Shown here piece by piece: positions 1-6,572 of a stretch of 10,193 nt of DNA. The DNA comes from an uncultured Bacillota bacterium (GTDB taxonomy: Bacteria > Bacillota > JAAYKD01), in assembly GCA_937897315.1 (NCBI GenBank), contig CALCNS010000185.1, positions 1-10,193 on the forward strand, given 5' to 3'. The translations under genes were made by a program, and so were the position numbers. Within the stretch, counting starts at the first letter, position 1, and each line of letters begins with the position of its first letter. The notes below the pieces were generated by a model. It saw only the letters and a list, made by a program, of their open reading frames with translations. It ran no database searches and was not told the origin of the DNA.

Positions 1-1393
1 CTTCACTCTGCCACCCCTCGGGCCACGCATTCACCGTATCCTCTAACGCCGCCACCTGCAATGCCTCGCGCACCCGCGCTTCCTCCAGCTGTTGCCCCAG
101 CATCACATTTTGCAGCAAATCACCCTTAAACAACCCACTTCGCTGCGGCAACCCCATCGCCACCGCACCATCACCCACCAACTCCGCCGAACCTTCCTGT
201 GCCGGCATCAGCCCCATGAGCACATTCATCAACGTCGACTTGCCCGAGGCCATTTCCCCTCTCACCACCGCCAGCTCCCCGGGCCGCAAGTGCAAATTCA
301 CTCCTTGCACCCCGCCCCCTTCGGCATAACGGTAGCCCAACCCCTTCACCACATACTCTTGCCACGGTTTGGCTTGCGGTGCCGGCAAAACCGGATAGTC
401 CTTGTGCAGCGGTGCAATATCCACATCCTCCGCCAGCACTTCCGGCTTCGCTCCCTGCAACAGTTTCAGCATACGCTCATACGACACTTCGGCCTTCTTG
501 GACTCATAGAACAGTTCCACCAGCCGATACACCAAATCCGATAACGTAAACAAATGCGCCACGAAGAAACTAAAGTCCCCCATGCCAAATTGCCCATTGC
601 CCATCAACCTTGCTCCAATGAGCATCATCACCGCGGTGCCCAAGCCCACCGAACCCTGCAACAGGAAGTTGATTTGCTCATTATACGTCGCATCGCGCAC
701 CACTGCATCTCGCCGCGCCGCATTGACTCGCACATACTCATCCAGCACGGCTTCTTCGGCCCCTAAGGCCTGAATCGTCACCGCGGCATCCGCCAAATCC
801 CCAATGAGCACACTCACCCGATCATGCGCGGCACGATTGACTTTGCTTCGCTCTTTCATTTGCTCCGATAGCCGTTGCACCCCATATAAAGCCAGTGATA
901 AGGGTAGAAAGATGAACAACGTCACCTGCCAATGGATGCGAAAAAGCATGATTACCGCGGTTAGTGCATAAACAGCATATCCACTCACTTCCGTGAGCAG
1001 CTCCATAGGAAACGTTGCGGCAGGTACATCATCATCGAGTACTTCAAAAATGGAATTCGCATCACCACTCACCTCGGTCACGTCACTTCGGGCAAATAAT
1101 TGCTTCATCAAATTCAAGCGGGCTCGATTCTGATAATAGAATCCTCTCACAGCATCGAGTACGGCACAAGTTAAAATCGCCACAATGCGTAAGGCCGCAA
1201 CCCACAGTATTCCGATTAAAAACGGATAGACCATCTTCAACGTTTGCCCTTGACTCATTTCGAACTGATTCAAAGCCCTGCGAATGAAATAACTAACGCC
1301 AGCACTGTGCAAAAAAATCACGGCGTTACAGAGCAAATTGAACCAAGTTTGCCCTTTTTTATATCGCAATAGCGAGAAATGAAAATTTTTCAT
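1..1393 (-). CDS. ABC exporter half-transporter, second subunit (BmrD-like position), C-terminus cut by window edge
   Basis: This gene encodes an inner-membrane half-transporter with a fused transmembrane domain (about residues 15-290) and nucleotide-binding domain (from about 345). It should pair with the upstream gene product as a heterodimeric exporter powered by ATP. The visible 464 residues include Walker A GEMASGKS at 379-386 and the Q-loop in GLPQRSGLFKG (Q417). The signature, Walker B and H-loop lie beyond the left edge. The ATG at 1393 has an AGGTG ribosome binding site at 1401-1405 and starts 16 nt after the stop of the first subunit, so the two are one operon. The substrate cannot be read; multidrug or peptide export is inferred from the family. 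Base composition changes inside the gene: the NBD half is far more GC-rich than the first 150 codons. Confidence 0.9.
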   Translation of the reverse strand, partial: MKNFHFSLLRYKKGQTWFNLLCNAVIFLHSAGVSYFIRRALNQFEMSQGQTLKMVYPFLIGILWVAALRIVAILTCAVLDAVRGFYYQNRARLNLMKQLFARSDVTEVSGDANSIFEVLDDDVPAATFPMELLTEVSGYAVYALTAVIMLFRIHWQVTLFIFLPLSLALYGVQRLSEQMKERSKVNRAAHDRVSVLIGDLADAAVTIQALGAEEAVLDEYVRVNAARRDAVVRDATYNEQINFLLQGSVGLGTAVMMLIGARLMGNGQFGMGDFSFFVAHLFTLSDLVYRLVELFYESKKAEVSYERMLKLLQGAKPEVLAEDVDIAPLHKDYPVLPAPQAKPWQEYVVKGLGYRYAEGGGVQGVNLHLRPGELAVVRGEMASGKSTLMNVLMGLMPAQEGSAELVGDGAVAMGLPQRSGLFKGDLLQNVMLGQQLEEARVREALQVAALEDTVNAWPEGWQSE

Positions 1394-1400
1394 ACACTAT

Positions 1401-1405
1401 CACCT
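1401..1405 (-). promoter_or_regulatory. Ribosome binding site of second ABC subunit
   Basis: AGGTG lies 7 nt before the ATG at 1393. It sits in the 16-nt gap after the first subunit's stop and supports this start. Confidence 0.7.
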
Positions 1406-1409
1406 ACTT

Positions 1410-3107
1410 TCACCGGACAACTTGTTGACTATGACCCTCAGCAACTTCTTGACTATGTCTCATAGCAACTGTCCTCCCATTTTCCATGCCGATAACCTGA
1501 TCCATCCAAACTAACGCTTCTTTTCTGTGAGCAATGGCCAGCACGGTTTTACCTTGAGCAAAAATCTGCAAACTTTTGGTTAATCGAGCTTCAGTCTCGA
1601 CATCTAAATTCGAAGTAATTTCATCTAACAAAAGCACCCTCGGCTTACGCAGAGCCAAGCGAATTAAGGTGATGAGTTGTGCTTCCCCGGCCGATACATT
1701 CACTTCTCCCATATGTAACTCTGTGTCCAGCCCTTGCGGAAATTTGCCAAACCAGTCTGTGAGTTGTAATGCTTCTATGGCTGCTGCAATGTCTTCATCG
1801 CTGAAACGCGAATCATAAAAGGTAATGTTGTTGCGCAAACTACTGTGTAGCAGCTGTACTCGTTGGCTACAATACGCTATCTGTTGGCGTAACAATGCAG
1901 GGTCGATCTCTTTGCGTTCCAATCCCTGAAAGCGAACCGAACCACGGTCATACGGCAGCAATCCGGCTAAAATGTTCATGAGAGTGCTTTTACCGCATCC
2001 TGTTTCACCCATAACACCCCAATGCTCGCCGGCAGGAATGGTTAAGCTAATGTCTTGTAAGGTATCTTCAGAGTTATCATACGAGAACGATACGTGCTCT
2101 AAGCAAATATCCACCGGTCCCTCGCGAAGTTGCAAGGTGGCCTTGGCAGCAATGGGCAGAGCAAACAGCTCCTGCGTACGCAATATGCCAGCTTTGGATC
2201 CCTGCATTTTCCCCATGTGATTGCGAAAATCCGAAAGTGGTTCAATAATCATTTCGCTGTAGGCATAAATCAAATAAGCCGTTCCCAAAGTTATGAGCTG
2301 CCGGTCCCAAAGTGCCGCGGCCATGCCAATACCAAAGATGACGACCATGGCTTGCATAACAGTTGCCGCACTCCACAGGTTGCCATACATGCGGTTCGCA
2401 GGAAGGCTATCTTGAAAGCGAGCGGTCATGGCTCGTTGCATTTGCAAAGTCGCAAACTCCTCGTTTCGCAACGCACGCAGGGTGGTGGCATGGTCGAGAA
2501 TCTCTTTCATTTTGCTGTTAAAGGTCGCAGCGGCTTGGGAGCGTTTTACATATTTGGGTATGCCACGATCCTGAATTTGCTTAAATCCCCAGATACTGAC
2601 TACGCTGATCAGCAACAGCGCAAGCGATAACCATTTGTTTTGCCGTAACAGGGCAACTAAGATTCCGACTAAAGCGATAGCACTTCCCGCTAATTTGTAG
2701 AGTAATACATAGTAATATTGAAAGAGTCCTTGCACATCCTCATCCAGACGAGTGATTGCTTCTCCCGACGTCCAGCGACCGAGTTGTTGTTTGTCTAGTT
2801 TCAGAAAATGAGCCATGGCATCATGACGATAGGCGTCGGTGATGCGTTGCCCCAATGAGGCCAAACGAATTTGCAATAAGGAGGACATGGCCGTGCGGGA
2901 CAATAGAGCTGCGATATACAGCGCCATCGCCGTTAAAACGGCAATGTAAGGTAATTTTTCGTACACGCGATCGATAAAGCGGCTTAAGGCTTGCGGGGCC
3001 AAGACAAATAGCAAAGTAGAAGTCAAGTAGATTCCTGTCAACAGGACGACTTCTTGCCGATGTTGTCTTGCATATTTCAAGAATAAATGATGTGGTTTGT
3101 GTGTCAT
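1410..3107 (-). CDS. ABC exporter half-transporter, first subunit (BmrC-like position)
   Basis: This is a 565-residue fused TMD-NBD half-transporter of the multidrug/peptide exporter type. The membrane domain spans about residues 18-290. In the NBD, Walker A is GETGCGKS (367-374), the Q-loop glutamine is Q415, the signature is VSAGEAQ (471-477), Walker B is VLLLDE with catalytic-type E496, and the H-loop is H527. The signature departs from LSGGQ while Walker B keeps its glutamate, which fits one half of an asymmetric heterodimer. An in-frame ATG at 3176 exists but lies before the terminator hairpin. The ATG at 3107 has GGAGG 5 nt upstream and overlaps the stop of a leader ORF (ATGA), so I chose it. 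The last 15 residues contain a small duplication (HSQEVAEG/HSQQVVR). It is the first gene of the operon; drug substrate unknown. Confidence 0.92.
   Translation of the reverse strand: MTHKPHHLFLKYARQHRQEVVLLTGIYLTSTLLFVLAPQALSRFIDRVYEKLPYIAVLTAMALYIAALLSRTAMSSLLQIRLASLGQRITDAYRHDAMAHFLKLDKQQLGRWTSGEAITRLDEDVQGLFQYYYVLLYKLAGSAIALVGILVALLRQNKWLSLALLLISVVSIWGFKQIQDRGIPKYVKRSQAAATFNSKMKEILDHATTLRALRNEEFATLQMQRAMTARFQDSLPANRMYGNLWSAATVMQAMVVIFGIGMAAALWDRQLITLGTAYLIYAYSEMIIEPLSDFRNHMGKMQGSKAGILRTQELFALPIAAKATLQLREGPVDICLEHVSFSYDNSEDTLQDISLTIPAGEHWGVMGETGCGKSTLMNILAGLLPYDRGSVRFQGLERKEIDPALLRQQIAYCSQRVQLLHSSLRNNITFYDSRFSDEDIAAAIEALQLTDWFGKFPQGLDTELHMGEVNVSAGEAQLITLIRLALRKPRVLLLDEITSNLDVETEARLTKSLQIFAQGKTVLAIAHRKEALVWMDQVIGMENGRTVAMRHSQEVAEGHSQQVVR
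1418..1465 (-). repeat. 24-bp imperfect tandem duplication at the 3' end of the first ABC subunit
   Basis: Two adjacent 24-base units (1418-1441 and 1442-1465) match at about 19 of 24 positions, followed by the first 5 bases of a third unit. In protein this gives HSQEVAEG followed by HSQQVVR, the extreme C-terminus. It is probably a replication-slippage product that extended a disordered tail. Confidence 0.75.
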
Positions 3108-3202
3108 GATGTCCTCCGATTCTTTGCCCGGAACATGAAAAAACCTCCCCGGCTGTTGCCGAGGAGGATGGCGCACGCAAAAAATACAAAGTACGCCTGC
3201 AT
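3104..3202 (-). CDS. Putative 32-residue regulatory leader peptide overlapping the ABC attenuator
   Basis: The ORF runs from ATG at 3202 to TGA at 3104. Its stop overlaps the ABC start codon (ATGA), so the two could be translationally coupled. The N-terminal half is hydrophobic (MQAYFVFFACAILLGN) and the end is basic (RAKNRRTS). The coding sequence runs straight through the terminator: the left arm encodes ILLG, the right arm SRGG and the T-tract FF. The ABC ribosome binding site lies in its last codons. This is the arrangement known for BmrB upstream of BmrC/BmrD in Bacillus subtilis, where translation of the leader controls read-through; I infer the same class and claim no sequence homology. 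Weak points are a poor ribosome binding site (AAAG, very close to the ATG) and the fact that a short ORF over a hairpin can arise by chance. Confidence 0.5.
   Translation of the reverse strand: MQAYFVFFACAILLGNSRGGFFMFRAKNRRTS
3113..3117 (-). promoter_or_regulatory. Ribosome binding site deciding the first ABC subunit start
   Basis: GGAGG lies 5 nt before the ATG at 3107. The longer in-frame start at 3176 has no comparable site, so 3107 is preferred. Confidence 0.85.
3138..3167 (-). terminator. Intrinsic terminator/attenuator in the ABC operon leader
   Basis: Read on the minus strand, CCTCCTCGGC and GCCGGGGAGG form a 10-bp stem (one G-U pair) with loop AACA, followed at once by six T. It sits about 180 nt after the predicted transcription start and 31 nt before the ABC ATG, so default transcription should stop before the transporter. 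The upstream segment 3225-3234 can pair with the left arm and loop (3153-3161), about 9 pairs with one bulged A, and is a candidate antiterminator. A smaller hairpin, GGCGTAC with GTGCGCC (3191-3197 with 3170-3176), lies just before it. Confidence 0.85.
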
Positions 3203-3232
3203 GGCTACTTTAATATCGAAAAAGCGGCTAAC

Positions 3233-3306
3233 AATCCATTTCGGTCAACAAAACCAAGGCCCATGTTGCCATGAGCTGTCTACTTTGTTGTCTCGTAAAA
3301 TGGATT
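3233..3306 (-). ncRNA. Structured segment of the ABC operon 5' leader
   Basis: On the minus strand the outer arms AATCCATTT (3298-3306) and AAATGGATT (3233-3241) pair over 9 bp. After an internal loop, CAACAAA and TTTGTTG (3284-3290, 3246-3252) pair over 7 bp. An apical hairpin GCTCATG-GCAA-CATGGGC (7 bp with one G-U, GNRA-type loop) crowns the structure. This is a cis-acting leader element rather than a separate RNA. I do not recognise it as a named riboswitch or T-box. It lies between the promoter and the leader ORF and could position the antiterminator segment that begins at its base. Confidence 0.55.
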
Positions 3307-3316
3307 ATTGAATCAT
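3305..3316 (-). other. Possible three-codon upstream ORF (Met-Ile-Gln-stop)
   Basis: An ATG at 3316 has AAAAGGGG 8 nt upstream and is followed by two codons and TAA. The stop overlaps the first bases of the leader stem, so a terminating ribosome would sit against that structure. It is too short to be convincing and may be chance. Confidence 0.2.
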
Positions 3317-3350
3317 GTTTTAAGCCCCTTTTCGTTCCGTTTACGGCTGG

Positions 3351-3380
3351 AGTATAGCATAAGGGCAAAAGAAATGTCAA
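3351..3380 (-). promoter_or_regulatory. Sigma-70-type promoter of the ABC exporter operon
   Basis: On the minus strand there is a perfect -35 TTGACA (3375-3380), an 18-nt spacer and -10 TATACT (3351-3356). The predicted start of transcription near 3344 gives a leader of about 240 nt. The strength of the match suggests constitutive initiation with control exerted later, at the attenuator. Confidence 0.8.
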
Positions 3381-3615
3381 CCTATGGAAAGTTTACAAGT
3401 TGATTACAAAAGCGGTTCATAGATCCTTCCGGGCTCCACCGTCCTTCGGACAGAAGTCGCTCTTCAGGATACTATTCACCGCCTGATTTATTCTCCTGAT
3501 TCGCTATTCCGTAGAAGCTGCGTAGCAATTCACAAGACTTCGTGAGCAAAATGCTTCTCGGAGCGAGCCTCTGAGCAAAGCTCGGGAGTGAGCAAAGAGA
3601 TCATTTTGCGATGTA
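3381..3615. other. Gene-free spacer between divergent ABC and methyltransferase units
   Basis: No credible coding region was found. The stretch has three copies of TGAGCAAA (3543-3550, 3572-3579, 3589-3596), scattered GAGC/GCTC words that can pair, and a small GTCC-TTC-GGAC hairpin. It looks like degenerate extragenic repeat sequence. Only short words are shared with the spacer at 10025-10080. Confidence 0.4.
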
Positions 3616-3644
3616 TTGCTCGCTTTCACAAAATATGGTATGCT
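3616..3644 (+). promoter_or_regulatory. Predicted promoter of the methyltransferase gene
   Basis: TTGCTC (3616-3621) and TATGCT (3639-3644) are separated by 17 nt. Transcription would start near 3651, downstream of the longest possible ORF start at 3588, which supports the ATG at 3675. Confidence 0.6.
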
Positions 3645-3674
3645 CATAACGATTTTTGTAAAGGATGTGAAGCC

Positions 3675-4496
3675 ATGTTCGAGCAATTGCACCCATTATT
3701 ACGCAAGCCAGAACTTTTTGAGAAAACCACCGCTGCTTTCTGGACCGACCCTCATATTTCTAAGGGTATGTTAAGCGCTCACTTGAACCCCAACACCGAT
3801 GCAGCCAGCCGCAAACCGGCCTTTATAGACCAAGCAACCACCTGGATTGCTTCGCTCTTGACTCCCGGCTCTTCCCTGCTCGACATTGGCTGTGGACCGG
3901 GACTGTATACATCCCGTTTAGCTCAGTATGATTTGCGTATAAGCGGTTTAGATTTTTCCCCTCGTAGTATTGCTTACGCTCAAGAGCACGATACCAAAAC
4001 CATGTATTATTGCCAGAGTTACTTGGAAATGGATTTCGAACAAGCCTTCGATATGATTACCCTAATCTGGTGTGATTATGCTGCTTTGGTTCCAGAGGAT
4101 CGTGCTGAGTTGTTGAAACGAGTTCAACGTGCTTTAAAACCGGGTGGTCGTTTCTTGTTCGATGTCTTTACACCAGTTTGGAATGCCGGTAAAAAAGATA
4201 GCACCCGCTGGGTATATTATGCAGATGGCGGATTCTGGAGTCCGAATCCCCACTATAGTCTAGAAGCGACCTATTATTATGAAAATTCGTTGGTCAGTGT
4301 GGACAAACATGTCGTCATTGAAAAGGGGCGGGAGTTCTGCATTCATGTTTGGAACCAGATTTTCACGAAAGAGACTCTGGAGACTGAATTATTGGATGCT
4401 AGGTTCAAAGAGGTCGAATTCTTTTCCGATGTCAAAGGTGCTCCATATCGGGTCGATGCAGAAACGCTCTGTGCGGTTGCGAGTATGCCATCTTAG
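3675..4496 (+). CDS. Class I SAM-dependent methyltransferase
   Basis: This is a 273-residue cytosolic methyltransferase with a single Rossmann-type domain. Motif I is LLDIGCGPG (68-76), the acidic residue at the end of strand 2 is in SGLDFS (D93), motif II is FDMITLIWCDYAAL (about 125-138) and motif III is LKPGGRFLFDVF (about 154-165). The substrate cannot be inferred, because the C-terminal third has no motif I recognise. The ATG at 3675 is chosen over a longer frame from 3588: AAAGGA lies 9 nt upstream and the predicted promoter sits inside the longer version. The dCTP deaminase follows after 33 nt on the same strand and is probably co-transcribed. Confidence 0.88.
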   Translation: MFEQLHPLLRKPELFEKTTAAFWTDPHISKGMLSAHLNPNTDAASRKPAFIDQATTWIASLLTPGSSLLDIGCGPGLYTSRLAQYDLRISGLDFSPRSIAYAQEHDTKTMYYCQSYLEMDFEQAFDMITLIWCDYAALVPEDRAELLKRVQRALKPGGRFLFDVFTPVWNAGKKDSTRWVYYADGGFWSPNPHYSLEATYYYENSLVSVDKHVVIEKGREFCIHVWNQIFTKETLETELLDARFKEVEFFSDVKGAPYRVDAETLCAVASMPS

Positions 4497-4529
4497 TTTT
4501 CCAAAAAAATTCAAAGTGAGGTTGATCCC

Positions 4530-5060
4530 ATGATTCTTTCGGGTAAGGAAATTGAAAAGCAAATTCGTCTCGAGCGCATTCGCATTGAGCCCTACGACTC
4601 CAGACTTATCAACCCCAATAGTTATAATCTGCGCTTGCACAACGAACTTATGGTTTATACAGATGCCGTTCTAGATATGAAAACACCCCTACATACCGAA
4701 ATGCTGACCATTCCGGAAGAGGGGTTGGTTTTACAACCTGGGAGGTTGTATTTAGGGAGAACCTTTGAGAGAACCTCTACGGAGTTCTATGTGCCCATGT
4801 TGGAAGGACGTTCTTCCATAGGGCGTCTTGGCTTATTTATTCATGTGACCGCAGGATTTGGGGATATTGGTTTCAATGGTTTCTGGACATTGGAAATCCA
4901 ATGTATACAACCAGTACGTATTTATCCCATGATTGAAATTTGCCAAATCTATTACCATACCATTGAAGGCGAATATGTCGAGTATAAAAGTGGTAAGTAT
5001 CAAAATAACAGTGGTATACAACCTAGCTTCATGTATAAGGATTTTGAAAAACGGCGTTAA
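4530..5060 (+). CDS. dcd: dCTP deaminase (possibly bifunctional dCTP deaminase/dUTPase)
   Basis: This 176-residue protein deaminates dCTP to dUTP, feeding dTMP synthesis; bifunctional members go on to dUMP. The family core is clear: an N-terminal DSRLINPNSYNLRL stretch (23-36), the LEGRSSIGRLGL segment (91-102), HVTAGFGDIGFNGFWTLEI (105-123) carrying the expected catalytic glutamate E122, and a GKYQNNSG tail (155-162). Length is typical. The TAG-F-D form of the core, rather than the TAHRID form of enterobacterial Dcd, recalls bifunctional enzymes, but I hold that weakly. A GAGG site precedes the ATG. The TAA ends at 5060, immediately beside the stop of the opposing gene. Confidence 0.92.
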   Translation: MILSGKEIEKQIRLERIRIEPYDSRLINPNSYNLRLHNELMVYTDAVLDMKTPLHTEMLTIPEEGLVLQPGRLYLGRTFERTSTEFYVPMLEGRSSIGRLGLFIHVTAGFGDIGFNGFWTLEIQCIQPVRIYPMIEICQIYYHTIEGEYVEYKSGKYQNNSGIQPSFMYKDFEKRR

Positions 5061-5633
5061 TTACTTGGGCATACGTTCCATAGGGTTCAGATTGAGTTGC
5101 AACCGTTCAATAATTGTATGTAAGCGCTTTATTTTTCCAACTTCTGTTTTGGTCATATCATACGATAATGCGTAAACCTTCTGCATGGAGGGTGGCATTT
5201 TGGTAAAATTCTCATATGCTTGTGGATGTGGGCGTACTAATTCACCGAAAATTTGCAAAGCTTCTTCGGCTAGTGGTCCTGCTTTTACTGCAGTCCATTG
5301 GCCGTTTTCTTTTGCGGCGATCATTTTGGCACGACCAAAATCGGTCATAATGCCTTTCTCCTCTAGTTTTACGGTGAGGGCTTTGTTTTTTTCGGACCAG
5401 ATGCTTTTTTCGCTTCGTTGCTTAAAGTATTTGATGTAACTGTTCTCATCTACGCTTTTCATCTGTCCATCGATCCAGCCAAAACATAGAGCTTCTTCCA
5501 AGGCTTCTGCTGCGGTAATCGTGGGTTCTGCTTTGCTTTTACTCATTAGTAACCAAATGCCCACATTCGAAAGAGCATTCTCACTTAACCAGTTCCGGAA
5601 TTCCTGCCGGTTCGCAAACTTCAGGGGTTCCAT
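5061..5633 (-). CDS. YdeI/OmpD-associated family protein
   Basis: This 190-residue protein is probably soluble and cytoplasmic. Family features are the CFGWIDGQMKSVDENSYIKYF core (50-70) and WSEKNKALTVKLEEKGIM (79-96), followed by KENGQW (108-113). Members are often annotated as putative bacteriocin-protection proteins, but biochemical function is not established and I do not assert one. The usual 'TPRR' stretch after the core reads FKQRSEKSIW here. The ATG at 5633 has AAGGAG 8 nt upstream. It is second in an operon after the radical SAM gene (45-nt gap). A decayed copy of its middle portion lies at 8356-8398. Confidence 0.82.
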   Translation of the reverse strand: MEPLKFANRQEFRNWLSENALSNVGIWLLMSKSKAEPTITAAEALEEALCFGWIDGQMKSVDENSYIKYFKQRSEKSIWSEKNKALTVKLEEKGIMTDFGRAKMIAAKENGQWTAVKAGPLAEEALQIFGELVRPHPQAYENFTKMPPSMQKVYALSYDMTKTEVGKIKRLHTIIERLQLNLNPMERMPK

Positions 5634-5678
5634 GTATTCATCTCCTTCACGCTTAAACTCAAAATACAGTTCTTTATG

Positions 5679-6542
5679 TTAAAATAGAGTCAGTTGCTCT
5701 GTGTTTGTTTCAAAGCGGTTCAAGTATTCGAATACCTCATTCGGTCTATACAAAATCCCGTGTTTGCGGCACTCCCTTTGAAAAATATCATACAGAAATG
5801 TATTATTTTTGCTGTTACAGGAATAAGCATTCCCAAAAGTATCGATGTATTTCTGTTTCACACCTGGAAAATGCTCATCTAGCTTGGCGTAGAAATATTC
5901 GCGATCTCCCTCTCTTAACGTCATACCAAAGCCAAAGCAGAGTATGCCATGTACTTTCGCTTCAATACAATACTCTAATATCCCCAACAGGTTCTCCTTG
6001 GTATCGTTGATGAAGGGCAAAATAGGCGAAAGCCACACCACAGTAGGAATCCCCGCATCGCGGAACTCTTTTAGAGCGGCAAATCGTTCCGCAGTGGTAG
6101 AAACATGAGGTTCAATGATACGGCATAAATGTTCATCGTAGGTGGTTAGCGTCATTTGCACCACACACTTTGCTTTGGTATGGATTGCTTTTAGTAAGTC
6201 AAGGTCTCGCAATATCGTAACGGATTTTGTAAGTATGGCGAGCCCGAATCCATGCTTCTCCACCACTTCTAAGCATTGGCGAGTCAGTTGTAGTTCTTTT
6301 TCCAAGGGTATATAGGGGTCACACATCGATCCTGTGCTAATCATGCAGGGCTGCCTTTTTCTAAACAACTGCTCTTCCAGTATTCTAACTGCATTCTGCT
6401 TGACCTCAATATCTTCGAAATCATGCTTCATTTGGTAGCAGAGGGAGCGTGAATCGCAGTAAATACATCCATGGGTGCAGCCACGATAAAGATTCATCCC
6501 ATTCTTAGGCGATAAAATGGTCTTGTATGGCGCATAATGCAC
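5679..6542 (-). CDS. SPL-family radical SAM protein
   Basis: With the GTG start at 6542 this is a 287-residue protein. It has the radical SAM cluster motif CTHGCIYC (CX3CX2C; C22, C26, C29) preceded by NLYRG, then STGSMCDPYIPLE (about 71-83), LAILTKS and RIIEPHVSTTAERFAALKEF. These are typical of the SplB-like/COG1533 group related to spore photoproduct lyase. Most members without the SPL C-terminal cysteine context have unknown substrates, so I make no DNA-repair claim. An in-frame ATG at 6566 coincides with the predicted transcription start and lacks a ribosome binding site. GTG 6542 has GGGGAG 7 nt upstream, so I prefer it. The YdeI-type gene follows in the same operon. A degraded copy of its first codons lies at 8440-8515. 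Confidence 0.88.
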   Translation of the reverse strand: MHYAPYKTILSPKNGMNLYRGCTHGCIYCDSRSLCYQMKHDFEDIEVKQNAVRILEEQLFRKRQPCMISTGSMCDPYIPLEKELQLTRQCLEVVEKHGFGLAILTKSVTILRDLDLLKAIHTKAKCVVQMTLTTYDEHLCRIIEPHVSTTAERFAALKEFRDAGIPTVVWLSPILPFINDTKENLLGILEYCIEAKVHGILCFGFGMTLREGDREYFYAKLDEHFPGVKQKYIDTFGNAYSCNSKNNTFLYDIFQRECRKHGILYRPNEVFEYLNRFETNTEQLTLF

Positions 6543-6549
6543 GAACTCA

Positions 6550-6555
6550 CTCCCC
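6550..6555 (-). promoter_or_regulatory. Ribosome binding site deciding the radical SAM start
   Basis: GGGGAG lies 7 nt before GTG 6542 and inside the longer reading from ATG 6566, which has no such site. It favours the GTG start. Confidence 0.6.
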
Positions 6556-6572
6556 TTCTTTTTCATATAACC

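Noticed and set aside
92..544. Plus-strand histidine/glutamine-rich ORF of 150 residues
   Set aside because: Antisense shadow of the GC-rich NBD half of the second ABC subunit; composition is unnatural and no ribosome binding site is present.
2130..2630. Plus-strand ORF of 166 residues inside the first ABC subunit
   Set aside because: Antisense to a gene with clear ABC motifs; no recognisable domain.
3108..3176. N-terminal extension of the first ABC subunit from ATG 3176
   Set aside because: It would encode the terminator hairpin in a third frame and has no ribosome binding site; ATG 3107 has GGAGG at ideal spacing.
3228..3272. A 14-codon ORF (MATWALVLLTEMDC) in the ABC leader as an alternative leader peptide
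   Set aside because: Its ATG is buried in the apical hairpin, the ribosome binding site is poor and it neither reaches the terminator nor overlaps the transporter start.
3588..3674. Longer methyltransferase start
   Set aside because: The predicted promoter (3616-3644) lies within it and the better ribosome binding site serves ATG 3675.
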